NCBI RefSeq assembly: GCF_003999195.1
Contig: NZ_RJVR01000192.1
Span: 35,406-99,405, forward strand
Length of the DNA: 64,000 nt
Origin: Streptomyces soli
Lineage (GTDB): Bacteria; Actinomycetota; Actinomycetes; Streptomycetales; Streptomycetaceae
Direction: 5' to 3'
In this document: positions 28,885 to 38,146 of the stretch, one piece after another
Numbering within the stretch: the stretch's first letter is position 1
How the letters are laid out: each line of letters starts with the position of its first letter
The notes under the pieces: generated by a model
The model's database searches: none
What the model saw: only the letters and a program-made list of their open reading frames with translations
Told to the model about the DNA's origin: nothing
Translations under genes and position numbers: made by a program

Positions 28885-31473
28885 TCAGAAGAGGCTCAGC
28901 AGTTCCTCGGCGGTCATCTCGCGGGTCGACTCGTCGCCGGGCAGCGGCAGTTCGAACCAGACCGTCTTGCCGCGGTGGGTGCGCCGGGAGCCCCAGGCGG
29001 AGCTGAGCATGGTGACGAGCTGGAGGCCGCGGCCGCCCTCGTCGGTGTCGCGGGCGCGGCGGCGGCGGGGCTGGACGAGGGCGTCGTCCCAGACCTCGCA
29101 GACGAGGGTGCGGTCCCGGAGCAGCCGGAGGCGGATGTCGCCCTTGCCGTGCCGGAGGGCGTTGGTGACGAGCTCGCTCACCAGCAGCTCGGTGGTGTCG
29201 ACCAGGGCTTCGAGGCCCCAGGAGACGAGCCGTTCGCGGGTCAGCTCACGCGCCCGGGCCACGGACTTGGGGTTGGGGTCGAGCGTCCAGTCGCCGACGG
29301 AGTCCTCGGCGAGGCCCTGGACGCGCGCCATGAGGAGGGCGATGTCGTCCTCTCCGTGGGCTGTGTCGAGCTCGGCGAGTATGTGGTCGCAGACGTCCTC
29401 CAAGGGCCGCTGGGGGTCGTCCAGGGCGGCGCGGAAGGCGGTGAGGCCCTCGTCGAGGGGGTGGTTGCGGGATTCGACGAGGCCGTCCGTGTAGAGGGCG
29501 AGGAGCGCGCCGTCCGGGAGGTCGACGTCGATCTCCTCGAAGGGCTCGCCGCCGACCCCGAGCGGCAGGCCCGCGGGGACCTCCAGCAGCAAAGCGGGCT
29601 CGCCGGGTTCGACGATGGCCGGGGGAAGGTGGCCGGCGTTGGCGATGGTGACGCGGCGCGTGACGGCGTCGTACACCGCGTACACACACGTGGCGAGGTA
29701 GACCTCGGACAGGTCGGAGGCGTCCTTGTCGCGGGCGCGGCGGCTGCCGCCCTCCGCCGGGCCGCCGAGGCCGCGGGCGACCTCGTCCAGGGCCGTGAGG
29801 ACATCGGCCGGTTCGAGGTCGAGCAGGGCCAGGGTGCGTACGGCGGTGCGGAGTTCGCCCATGGCGACGGCGGCGCGCAGGCCGCGCCCCATGACGTCGC
29901 CGACGACGAGGGCGGTGCGGTGGCCGGGCAGTTCGATGACGTCGAACCAGTCGCCGCCGACCTCGGTCTCCATGTTGCCGGGGAGGTAGCGGCAGGCGAT
30001 GTCCAGACCGGCCGCTTCGGGGTTGCCGGGGGGCAGGAGGCTGCGTTGCAGTATCAGCGCGCGCTCGTGCTCGCGGCGGTAGAGCCGGGCGTTGTCGATA
30101 CAGACGGCTGCGCGCGAGGCCAACTCCTCGGCGAGCATGCGGTCTCGCTCGTTGAAGGGCTCGCTGCCCTTGGCCCGCGAGAACTGCACAAGCCCCAGCA
30201 CGGCGTCCCGGGCGACCATCGGCACGGCCAGCGTGGACTGGACGAAGCTGTCGCCCTCGTCGGGTTCCGGCACCTGGGTCTGCGCCGTACGCAGTGCGCT
30301 CGCGAAGGGCGAGGAGAACGGATAGCGGTGGACCGCGCCGACCGAGACCGGCCCGACCGGGACGGGTTCGTCGCCCTCCTTGACCGGCGGCAGGAGTCCT
30401 ACCGGGGCGTCGGACACCGCGCTGGCGAAGGCCACCCGGCGGATCTCGCCGCTGCCGTCGGCGGTGCCGACCGGGCCCTCCTCGCCGGACAGCAGGGACT
30501 GGTAGAGGTCCACGGACGCGAGGTCGCAGAAGTGCGGCACGGCAACGTCCAGCAGCTCGCGCGCGGTCGTCTCCAGGTCCAGGCTGCTGCCGATCCGCCG
30601 TCCGGCCTCGTTGAGCAGTGCGAGATTGCGCCGGGTGTGCGCGGCCTCGCGCTCCGCACGCTGACGGCCCGTCACATCCTGGGCCAGGCCCGCGACTCCG
30701 ATCGGCCGCCCGCTACCGCTGTGCAGCCGGTACAGCGACATCGACCAGCGCCGACGGCTGCTCTGCCCGCCGCCACCGTGCTCGCCCCGGTCCCCCACCG
30801 TACCGACCAGTGTCATGTTCAGCACCGGGTCGCCGCTCTCCAGGACCTGGCGCAGGGCGGCGGTCAGCCGGTCGCCCTCGACCCGGGAGAGGAAGTCATA
30901 TGGGGTGCGGCCGCTGTAGTCCTTGACCGGCTTGCCGAAGGTGTCCGCGAAGCGTTCGTTGACCCGCAGCAGCTTCAGATCCGTGCCGAAGAGGACGAAG
31001 CCCATCGGGGACTGCCCGAACACCGCCTGCGAGGACGCGATGTCGGTCTCGATCTGCCGCAGTACGCGGACGTCGACGGCGACACAGAGCGCTCCGCGCC
31101 CGCCGGTCTCGCTCTCCGAAGGCATGACGTAGATCTCGGCGAGGCCCTCGTGCCCGGTCGCGTCGCGGTAGGGCACGACGCCGATCCACTCACGGCCGTC
31201 GAGTATCTGCTCGACGCGGACGTGGGCCCGGTCCTGTACGTCCTCCGGTACGAAGGCGGTGATCGGGTCCTTGCCCACCACCTCGTCGGCGGAGACTCCG
31301 AAGAACTCCTCAGCGCGCTCGCTCCACTGCTCGACACGGCCGTCCGGACCCAGGGAGAAGGACGCGACGCGTATGTAGTCGTAGATCGATCCGGGCGGGC
31401 TGGACTGCCAGACGTGCCGACGCGGTGCCGCAGGGGTTCGGGGCTCTTCGCCACCCGATGGCTCAACGCTCAC
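28885..31473 (-). CDS. PAS-PAS-GAF-SpoIIE phosphatase-HATPase regulator, copy 1
   Basis: The protein has 862 residues from a GTG at 31473 preceded by GGAGG. An ATG at 31527 would add 18 residues. Domains in order, approximate: PAS (30-145), PAS (148-260, GQSPMGFVLFGTDLKLLRVNERF), a linker coil, GAF (280-455), a PP2C/SpoIIE phosphatase (480-700, GGDWFDVIELPG then VVGDVMGRGLRAA) and an HATPase_c domain (720-860). Such proteins link a sensed signal to dephosphorylation of anti-anti-sigma factors, while the HATPase may act as an anti-sigma kinase. No ligand is evident. It lies beside a homologue of the same layout. Confidence 0.85.
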   Translation of the reverse strand: MSVEPSGGEEPRTPAAPRRHVWQSSPPGSIYDYIRVASFSLGPDGRVEQWSERAEEFFGVSADEVVGKDPITAFVPEDVQDRAHVRVEQILDGREWIGVVPYRDATGHEGLAEIYVMPSESETGGRGALCVAVDVRVLRQIETDIASSQAVFGQSPMGFVLFGTDLKLLRVNERFADTFGKPVKDYSGRTPYDFLSRVEGDRLTAALRQVLESGDPVLNMTLVGTVGDRGEHGGGGQSSRRRWSMSLYRLHSGSGRPIGVAGLAQDVTGRQRAEREAAHTRRNLALLNEAGRRIGSSLDLETTARELLDVAVPHFCDLASVDLYQSLLSGEEGPVGTADGSGEIRRVAFASAVSDAPVGLLPPVKEGDEPVPVGPVSVGAVHRYPFSSPFASALRTAQTQVPEPDEGDSFVQSTLAVPMVARDAVLGLVQFSRAKGSEPFNERDRMLAEELASRAAVCIDNARLYRREHERALILQRSLLPPGNPEAAGLDIACRYLPGNMETEVGGDWFDVIELPGHRTALVVGDVMGRGLRAAVAMGELRTAVRTLALLDLEPADVLTALDEVARGLGGPAEGGSRRARDKDASDLSEVYLATCVYAVYDAVTRRVTIANAGHLPPAIVEPGEPALLLEVPAGLPLGVGGEPFEEIDVDLPDGALLALYTDGLVESRNHPLDEGLTAFRAALDDPQRPLEDVCDHILAELDTAHGEDDIALLMARVQGLAEDSVGDWTLDPNPKSVARARELTRERLVSWGLEALVDTTELLVSELVTNALRHGKGDIRLRLLRDRTLVCEVWDDALVQPRRRRARDTDEGGRGLQLVTMLSSAWGSRRTHRGKTVWFELPLPGDESTREMTAEELLSLF

Positions 31474-31665
31474 GCCCGACCCCTCCAGCTCACACTTACG
31501 GACCGGCTCGTGCCGAGTATTCAGCATTCACCCCGTTCCGCACATGGTCTTGTCGATCACAGCATCATCTCAGCACATACGCATACCGCTCTGTGCGCAG
31601 TTCAACTACCCTGCCCAGCCTGCGCCGACGCCTCCGGAAGGGGGCGCGTTGGTGGGGGTGATGCG

Positions 31666-34281
31666 TCACGCCCCGGCCGGGAGCGCCAGTTCGAACCAGA
31701 CCGTCTTGCCGAGGGGGCCGTGGCGGGTGCCCCAGCGGCGGGAGGCGCGAGCGACCAACTGGAGGCCGCGGCCGCCCTCGTCGTCCTCGGCGGCGGAGCG
31801 CTCGCGCGGGGGGTCGGGGAGCGGGTCCGAGACCTCCACCAGCAGCGATGAACCACGCACCATACGGACGCCGATGGGCCCGTGCGCGTACCGCAGGGAG
31901 TTCGTGACCAGCTCGCTGACCAGCAGTGCGGTGATGTCGGTCAGCCCCTGCAGCCCCCACCCGGCGAGCGTCTCGCGGACATTCCGCCGCGCCTGCCGCA
32001 CGGCGCTGGGCTCGGCGGCGAAGGTCCAGGAGGCGGTGGACCCTTCGGGAAGGCCGCCGAGGCGGGCCATCAGCAGGGCGACGTCATCGGGCTCGCGGCC
32101 GGGGGGCATGCTGGCGAGGAGGTCGTCGCAGGTGTCCTCCAGGGAGTCGTCCGGCCCGAAGTGACGCAGGACGGCGACGAGCCGGTCGATGCCCTCGGAG
32201 ATGTCCTCGCCGCGCGCCTCGACCAGGCCGTCGGTGTAGAGCACCAGCACCGCGCCGTCGGGCACCTCGAAATCCGTCGACTCGAACTCCATGCCGCCGA
32301 CGCCGAGCGGCACGCCCGCCGGAACGTCCAGCTGCCGTACCTCCGCCGTGTCACCGGGGCAGACCAGCATGGGCGGCAGGTGGCCGGCTCTGGCGACGGT
32401 GCAGCGGCGGGTCGACGGGTCGTATACCGCATACACGCAGGTCGCCATCCACCCTTCGGCGCGGCTCTGCGCGAGGTCGTCGCCCAGGTCGTTGATCCGG
32501 CGCAGCAGCTCATCCGGGGCCATGTCCAGCCCTGCCAGCGTCCTGACCGCCGTACGCAGCCGGCCCATGGTCGCTGCCGCTCGCAGCCCGTGCCCCATCA
32601 CATCGCCCACGACCAGCGCGATCCGGCCTCCCGCGAGCGGGATGACGTCGAACCAGTCGCCACCGGCCGCCGCCCCGCTGCTGCCGGGCACATAGCGGAA
32701 GGCCAGCTGGACTCCGGGCGGCTCGGGCATGCTTTGCGGCAGCAGGCTGCGCTGCAGCATCAGGGCGCCCTCGCGCTCGCGTACGTACAGCCGGGCGTTG
32801 TCCAGCGCCGCCCCGGAGCGGTCGGCGAGCTCCATCACCAGCGCGAGGTCGTCCTGGTCGAAGGGCTCCCGGCCCTCGATACGGCTCACCACGAGCACCC
32901 CGAGCACGATGCCACGGGCGCGCAGCGGGGCGACCAGCAGTGAGTGCACCCCGAGGTCGACCGCGGCCTGGATCTTGGGATCCCCCGGATACGTCGTGCC
33001 ACGCAACTGCTCCTCGCCCTCGACCATCTGCGGCTTGCCGGTGTGCAGCACCGTGCCGAAGATGCCCTCCGACGTGACCTTGATGACCTTGCCGATCCCG
33101 AGCATCCGGTCGACCAGCGGGCTCTCCTTGATCTTGCCGATGCCCACCTGCCGCATGTCCGTGCTCTCGCTGTAGGGATGCAGCGGCACCTCCCCGCCGT
33201 CCGGCACGGCGGGGTGCAGGATCACCCCGCTGAAGTCGCTGAACCGGGGGACGAGAGCCTCCGCCAGCACCTCCGCGATCCGCCGCACGTCGAGCAGGTC
33301 CGCGAGCTGCGACCCCACGTCGTTCAGCAGCGCCAGCCGCTGCCGGGCCCGCTCGATCTTGGCGTGCGCGAGCTGCCGCTCGGTCACGTCCATCACCGTG
33401 CAGCTGATGCCGAGCACATGGCCCGCGCGGTCCTCCAGACGGTGGTACGAGACCGAGCGGTGCCCGTTGCCGGTCGCGGCCGGCATGATGAAGTCGATCA
33501 CCGGGCGGCCGGTGGCCAGCACGTGCTTCTGGAGGATCGTCAGCTCCTCGGCCACCTTCGGATGCACGATCTCCTCCGCCCTGCGGCCGATGTGCTCGGC
33601 GACCGGGCGGCCGTTCATGATGGCCAGAGCCTCGTTGACGCGTACGTAGCGCAGATCGGTGTCGAAGATCGCGACGCCGAGCGGCGAGCTGCCGAAGAGG
33701 CTGTCCAGCGCGGCGAGATCGTGCTCGAGGATCTGCAGCTGGCTGATCTCGGCGATCGACGCCAGGACGAAGGGGCGGCCGTCGCCGTCAACCAGCAGCG
33801 AGGCCCTCGCCTCGACCTGCACCGCGTGTCCGTCGCGGTGCCGCAGCGACAGGACGCCCGTCCACCGCCCGGACCGCAGCAGCTCAGCGAGGATTTGCTC
33901 GGCCGGCCCCGGGGCCGGCACCGCGGACATCCGTCGTTCGTGCGCCCCAGCCACGTCCGTGACCAGCAGTCCGGTGAGCCGGCGCCCGACGATGTGCTCA
34001 CCCGCCCAGCCCAGCATCTCCTCCGCCAGCGGGCTCCACAGCAGCACGCGGCCGCTGGTGTCCAGCATGACGACGGCGACCCGCAGTGTGTCCAGCAGCG
34101 TCCCGGCCTTGCGAGCCCCCTCGCCGTACGGCCCCGGGTGCAGTCCCGTCCCCTTCCGGGCACGCGCGCTCCCGGCCCCCGACACCCCCGGCTCCTCCCG
34201 GGCCTCTCCGATCCCACTGCCGTCAACGCTGGCGCTCACGCCCTCCACATCCCGACCGGGTCGGGCCGGCTTCCCGGCCAT
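31666..34281 (-). CDS. PAS-PAS-GAF-SpoIIE phosphatase-HATPase regulator, copy 2
   Basis: This 871-residue homologue of the downstream gene has the same domain order: PAS (about 60-175, VVMLDTSGRVLLWSPLAEEMLGW), PAS (185-315, GSSPLGVAIFDTDLRYVRVNEAL), GAF (330-490), SpoIIE phosphatase (515-730, GGDWFDVIPLAGGRIALVVGDVMGHGLRAA region) and HATPase_c (750-870, ending WFELALPAGA). The metal-binding acidic residues of the phosphatase are retained. It is probably a stress or developmental switch acting on partner-switching sigma control. The start is uncertain; an in-frame GTG in EGVSASV is an alternative. Confidence 0.83.
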   Translation of the reverse strand: MAGKPARPGRDVEGVSASVDGSGIGEAREEPGVSGAGSARARKGTGLHPGPYGEGARKAGTLLDTLRVAVVMLDTSGRVLLWSPLAEEMLGWAGEHIVGRRLTGLLVTDVAGAHERRMSAVPAPGPAEQILAELLRSGRWTGVLSLRHRDGHAVQVEARASLLVDGDGRPFVLASIAEISQLQILEHDLAALDSLFGSSPLGVAIFDTDLRYVRVNEALAIMNGRPVAEHIGRRAEEIVHPKVAEELTILQKHVLATGRPVIDFIMPAATGNGHRSVSYHRLEDRAGHVLGISCTVMDVTERQLAHAKIERARQRLALLNDVGSQLADLLDVRRIAEVLAEALVPRFSDFSGVILHPAVPDGGEVPLHPYSESTDMRQVGIGKIKESPLVDRMLGIGKVIKVTSEGIFGTVLHTGKPQMVEGEEQLRGTTYPGDPKIQAAVDLGVHSLLVAPLRARGIVLGVLVVSRIEGREPFDQDDLALVMELADRSGAALDNARLYVREREGALMLQRSLLPQSMPEPPGVQLAFRYVPGSSGAAAGGDWFDVIPLAGGRIALVVGDVMGHGLRAAATMGRLRTAVRTLAGLDMAPDELLRRINDLGDDLAQSRAEGWMATCVYAVYDPSTRRCTVARAGHLPPMLVCPGDTAEVRQLDVPAGVPLGVGGMEFESTDFEVPDGAVLVLYTDGLVEARGEDISEGIDRLVAVLRHFGPDDSLEDTCDDLLASMPPGREPDDVALLMARLGGLPEGSTASWTFAAEPSAVRQARRNVRETLAGWGLQGLTDITALLVSELVTNSLRYAHGPIGVRMVRGSSLLVEVSDPLPDPPRERSAAEDDEGGRGLQLVARASRRWGTRHGPLGKTVWFELALPAGA

Positions 34282-34320
34282 TAGCGGATCAATCCCCCCA
34301 TACCCGATATTCCGCCCGTG

Positions 34321-34640
34321 CTACCGCTCAGCCGCCGACGGCCTGCCGCTCCGGACGAGCCGCGCCGCCGCCCATGCGACCGCTGGGCGGTCCTGGTCGA
34401 GCCAGTCGACGGAGTCGATGTCGTCGGGGGTGAGCCAGCGGAGCTGGTCATGGTCCTCGAGGGGTTCGGGGGTGCCGGCGAGGATGCGGGCGGTCCAGAC
34501 CTGAAGGACGTAGCCGGGCTTGGGAAGCGGCCACTCCCCCGGGACGGGTTCGAGGGGTTCGGCGTGGATGCCGAGTTCTTCGTGGAGTTCGCGCACGAGG
34601 GCGTTCTCGACCGACTCGCCGGATTCGACCTTGCCGCCGG
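34321..34640 (-). pseudogene. Nudix hydrolase, C-terminal part split off by the 7.4 kb element
   Basis: On the minus strand this segment reads from PGGKVESGESVENALVRE through LHEELGIHAEPLEP to the TAG at 34321. It holds a consensus Nudix box (G-x5-E-x7-RE-x2-EE-x-G). The frame has no start. At 34640 the coding sequence stops abruptly and the recombinase element begins. The missing N-terminal 37 codons are found at 42056-42167. Joined through the shared CGCCGG they give a 141-residue MutT-like protein. In the family these enzymes hydrolyse nucleoside diphosphate-X compounds; this copy is broken. Confidence 0.9.
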
Positions 34641-34652
34641 TTCTTTAGGCTA
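34641..34652 (+). repeat. Left inverted end of the element
   Basis: TTCTTTAGGCTA directly follows CGCCGG. It matches the right end at 10 of 12 positions in inverted orientation and is a probable recombinase-binding arm. The A/T-rich stretch just after it may hold the promoter for the recombinase operon. Confidence 0.75.
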
Positions 34653-34697
34653 TTCTCATCTGTCGGTTCCTTACGCATCACCCTCGGAGCTGCGCAC

Positions 34698-36296
34698 GTG
34701 AACACCCTGGAACGCTGGACCGTCGACTTCTACGACTTCACCGCCCCACCACCTGTCACCGCAGATCCCCAGCTCCCCGATCTCGGTGATCTGCACACCA
34801 GAGCCGCCCGGAACGGGGCCCGCCACGGCACCCCCGTGATCCTGCCGCCGTCCGGCCGCCCGGATTCCCGGATCAACCTCTTCTTCCGGGAGGGGCGTAT
34901 GGCCACCTCCCAGCCCGGCACCTGGCGACGCTACGCCTACACCCTCGTGGTTTGGCTGGACTTCCTGGACGCCATCGGCGCGACCTGGGACCGGGCCACG
35001 GTCCGTGACGTCGAGGCGTTCAAGGACTGGCGCATCACCGACGCCCGGAACACGGAGCGGGTGCGGGCCACGTCGTTCGACACCGACCGCGCCGGCCTCA
35101 ACAGCTTCTACACCTGGGCGAGTTCCCGGTTCGGCATCACGAATCCGGTCGCGACCGTGCGCGCCGACGACGAGGCGGCGACGCGACAGGCGTACGGGCG
35201 CGGGCGCCGGGATCCACTGCGCCCGGCCGGCTCGACGAGCCGCCAGGTGAAGTGGCTGCTGCGGGATGCCCTGGAGCAGTGGCGCGACATCGGGCTTCGC
35301 AGCTACGGCTTCGACGGTCTGCGGCGTCCCGGCCGACAGGCCGGAGGCTTCAATGAGGACCGGGACGCGGCCTTCGTCGACGGCCTGTACGGAACTGGGC
35401 TGCGGCTTCGCGAATGGGCGAGCATCCTCGACGTCGAGCTCCCCGACTCGGGCGGCGAGCGGATGGGCACGGCGTGGCTCGCGGCCAAGTGCGTCAAGGG
35501 CGGGCGTGACGGCCGGACGTACTGGATCCCGCGGCAGGTGCTGCGTGCGGTCGAGGGCTACCTGGATCCGCTGGAGGGATCCAGGGCCGAGGTGATCCGC
35601 CGCGCCCAGCGGCAGGGACGGTACGAGCGACTGTCCGGCGTATGCGTCGTCACCGGTCACGATCCCCGCACCCGGCAGCTGCGCGTGACCACTGCGGACG
35701 GCTCGGAGACCGTGGCCCTGGACGCGCTGGCACCGGACGACCGCCGCCTGCTGTTCCGCCGTACGCCACAGGGGCTGGAGCCGTTGTGGGTCTGGCTGTC
35801 GGTGAACGGCCTGCCGAAGAAGCCGCACAGCTGGGAGGACACCTTCGACGCGGCGAACCGGCGGGTCGCACAGGCCTGGCTGCGGAAGACCGATTCGGAA
35901 GGGCGGCTGAGCGAAGAGCAGCAGGAGCAGGTGCGGCGCGAGTGTCCGCTGTGGGCAACGCCCCACATGTGCCGGCACTCCTTCGCCCTGAAGTGGTTCT
36001 CGATCCTGTCACTCCTTGAGGAGCGCCGTCTGGAGGGCTTCTCTCCCGACGAGATCGAGGACTTCCGCGACCAGCTCGGGGATATCTGGCTGCAGCTGGC
36101 CGTACTTCTCGGGCACCGTCATCCGGACACCACACGCGAGTACTACCTGGAGCCCTTCACCGGCCTGCAGGTCTCGTACCTGATGGCGCTCCTGGACGAC
36201 GACGAGAGGTCAGGGGTGGACACGCTGGTGCGAATCTTCGCGCGGCACGGCGGGTCGGTCGTGGGGCCGGTCGTCGCCGCCGGGGCGGCGCGGTGA
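34698..36296 (+). CDS. Tyrosine recombinase 1 of the element
   Basis: This 532-residue protein starts with GTG at 34698 after GGAG. It has an N-terminal SAM-like core-binding domain (about 75-150, WRRYAYTLVVWLDFLDAIGATWDRATVRDVEAFKDWR). The catalytic domain has box I arginine in GTGLRLREWASIL, box II in THMCRHSF-like TPHMCRHSFALKWF, and LGHRHPDTTREYYLEPF with the nucleophile Tyr. All catalytic positions appear present. The stop overlaps the next start (GTGA), so the trio is translationally coupled. It probably carries out integration and excision. Confidence 0.85.
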   Translation: MNTLERWTVDFYDFTAPPPVTADPQLPDLGDLHTRAARNGARHGTPVILPPSGRPDSRINLFFREGRMATSQPGTWRRYAYTLVVWLDFLDAIGATWDRATVRDVEAFKDWRITDARNTERVRATSFDTDRAGLNSFYTWASSRFGITNPVATVRADDEAATRQAYGRGRRDPLRPAGSTSRQVKWLLRDALEQWRDIGLRSYGFDGLRRPGRQAGGFNEDRDAAFVDGLYGTGLRLREWASILDVELPDSGGERMGTAWLAAKCVKGGRDGRTYWIPRQVLRAVEGYLDPLEGSRAEVIRRAQRQGRYERLSGVCVVTGHDPRTRQLRVTTADGSETVALDALAPDDRRLLFRRTPQGLEPLWVWLSVNGLPKKPHSWEDTFDAANRRVAQAWLRKTDSEGRLSEEQQEQVRRECPLWATPHMCRHSFALKWFSILSLLEERRLEGFSPDEIEDFRDQLGDIWLQLAVLLGHRHPDTTREYYLEPFTGLQVSYLMALLDDDERSGVDTLVRIFARHGGSVVGPVVAAGAAR

Positions 36297-38146
36297 GGGG
36301 CGGGCGCCGGGCCGCGCTGCCGCCGTCCGACTGGTCTCCGCCCGAGCGGCTGCCCGGTGGGGTGTCAGCAGCGGTGGTGCTGTTCCATGAGGAGTGCACC
36401 GGGCGCACCGTCCGGTTCGACTGCTCCGACCTGCCGGTCTCCGAGCTGGTACGGGACTGGCTGGTCCGGCGGCTGGCCGAGCGCGCCGGTGCCCGCAGCG
36501 GGGTGAAGCGCGCGAAGTCCTTCCGCAGCGGCTACCAGGTCGTCCGCGACTTCGCCCAGACCCTCGCGCGGTGCGAACCGCCACCGGGGCACCCGGCGGA
36601 TATCACGGCTGCGCACATCAGAGCCTTCACGTCCCGGTACTCGGATCCGCAGACCCGACGTACCTGTGTGGCCCGGCTGCGGATCGTGCTGCGCGGCTGC
36701 GCGGAGCTTCCCGAAGCCGCGCGACGCGAGCTGTTCGAGACACGGCTGCCCGTCAAGAAGGTGTCCGAGCAGATCACGGGTTACTCCGAGGGTGAGTGGC
36801 AGCAGATCATGACCGCGCTACGGCGGGATGTCCGGTTGTGCAGGGACCGGGTCCGGGGCAGCCTGCAGCTTCTGGAGCGGTTCCACGCAGGTGAACTGGT
36901 ACCGGACGGCGCCGAGGCGGAACTGGGCAGCCTGCTCGACCGCTTCGCCACCACCGGCGATCTGCCGCGCGGGCGTGACGGTGGAGGAACTCCCGAGGTC
37001 AAACGGCACGGCGGCGTGGTGACTGTGATGCGCATGCTGTCGCTGTCCCAGCAGGAGGCCAGCGCTTTCGCCCTGCTCCTGGCTGCGCTGACTGCCGAGA
37101 ACCTCGGCACCGTGGCGAAGTGGCCCGCGGTGTACCGCCGGACGGGCGGTGGGGCAGGAACTCCGTCAGCGGCCCTGGTGGAACAGCGCAAACCTCGCCG
37201 TGGCCCGGAGCGGGAACACCGAGTGGCTGCCGTCGAGAACCTCCCCGCGTCTCTGAACTCCGTCCTGGAACAGACCTACGGAGTCGATCCGCTGTTCCAC
37301 TCCCCGTTGCGGGTCTATGATCTGCTGCTCGAACTGACCGCTCCCGCCCGGCGGATCACGGGCAGCACCGGAGCGTTCGTGAACCGCCGCGTCAGCGACC
37401 GGAGCGGGCAGGGGACGTGCTGGTCGGACGAGATCCGTGTCGAGCGGTGGGCCAGAACCCGAGGTTTCCCTCCCGTCACCCGCGACGGCGAGCAGGGGCT
37501 GCCCGGGATCGACGTACGTCGTATCCGCCAGACTGCGCTGGAGATCCAGCGACGCCCTGTGTCGCACCAGCGGAGCACCCTGCGCGACCACTACCTCCAG
37601 CGCAGCCGGACGGTACGCGAGCAGAGCCAGAAAGTGGTGGCCGAGGCGCTGCAGGAGCAGGTGGCCAAGGCGCGTACCGCTGCTGAAGTCGTCGTGCTCT
37701 CTCCCCGACTGCTCTCGCTCGCGGCCCAGGACCCGAGCACAGCAGCAGCCGAGGCCGGGTTCGATCCAGCAGTTCTGAAGAGCATGGCCTGCGGGGAACG
37801 GGACACCGGTGTTGTCGCCTGCCGCGATCACCGTGAGAGCCCCCATGCCGCCGCCGGCGAAGCATGCCCGGCCTCGTTCCTGAACGGCTGCCTGAACTGC
37901 GCCAACGCGCGGGCTTTGCCGCACCACCTCCCGGTCCAGATCGCACTGCACGACCGGCTCGCAGCACTGCGGCCCAACCTGGATCCGCCGGTGTGGGAAG
38001 CCCGCTACGCGAAGCCAATGGCCCAGCTGCGCGACATCCTCACCCACTACAGCGCGGCCGAACAGAACCAGGCGCGCGCATCGGTCACCGACCGCCACCA
38101 CACCCTGATCTCCGCTCTCCTGGACGGACGGACCGACCTGCGATGA
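36293..38146 (+). CDS. Tyrosine recombinase-like protein 2 (degenerate catalytic region, Cys-rich tail)
   Basis: This 617-residue protein has a core-binding-like region near 75-140. In the expected box II position, only a degenerate RRIRQTALEIQ ... VSHQRSTLRDHYLQRS is visible. Box I is not obvious. A C-terminal group (ACRDHRESPHAAAGEACP, then FLNGCLNCANARALPHH) resembles a metal-binding site. It may be a structural or targeting partner of the other two recombinases. It overlaps both neighbours by 4 bases. Confidence 0.75.
   Translation: MRGGRRAALPPSDWSPPERLPGGVSAAVVLFHEECTGRTVRFDCSDLPVSELVRDWLVRRLAERAGARSGVKRAKSFRSGYQVVRDFAQTLARCEPPPGHPADITAAHIRAFTSRYSDPQTRRTCVARLRIVLRGCAELPEAARRELFETRLPVKKVSEQITGYSEGEWQQIMTALRRDVRLCRDRVRGSLQLLERFHAGELVPDGAEAELGSLLDRFATTGDLPRGRDGGGTPEVKRHGGVVTVMRMLSLSQQEASAFALLLAALTAENLGTVAKWPAVYRRTGGGAGTPSAALVEQRKPRRGPEREHRVAAVENLPASLNSVLEQTYGVDPLFHSPLRVYDLLLELTAPARRITGSTGAFVNRRVSDRSGQGTCWSDEIRVERWARTRGFPPVTRDGEQGLPGIDVRRIRQTALEIQRRPVSHQRSTLRDHYLQRSRTVREQSQKVVAEALQEQVAKARTAAEVVVLSPRLLSLAAQDPSTAAAEAGFDPAVLKSMACGERDTGVVACRDHRESPHAAAGEACPASFLNGCLNCANARALPHHLPVQIALHDRLAALRPNLDPPVWEARYAKPMAQLRDILTHYSAAEQNQARASVTDRHHTLISALLDGRTDLR

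Noticed and set aside
28864..31851. A 995-codon open frame on the plus strand.
   Set aside because: It is antisense to the SpoIIE-type gene, has no domain pattern and spans two real genes and their spacer.
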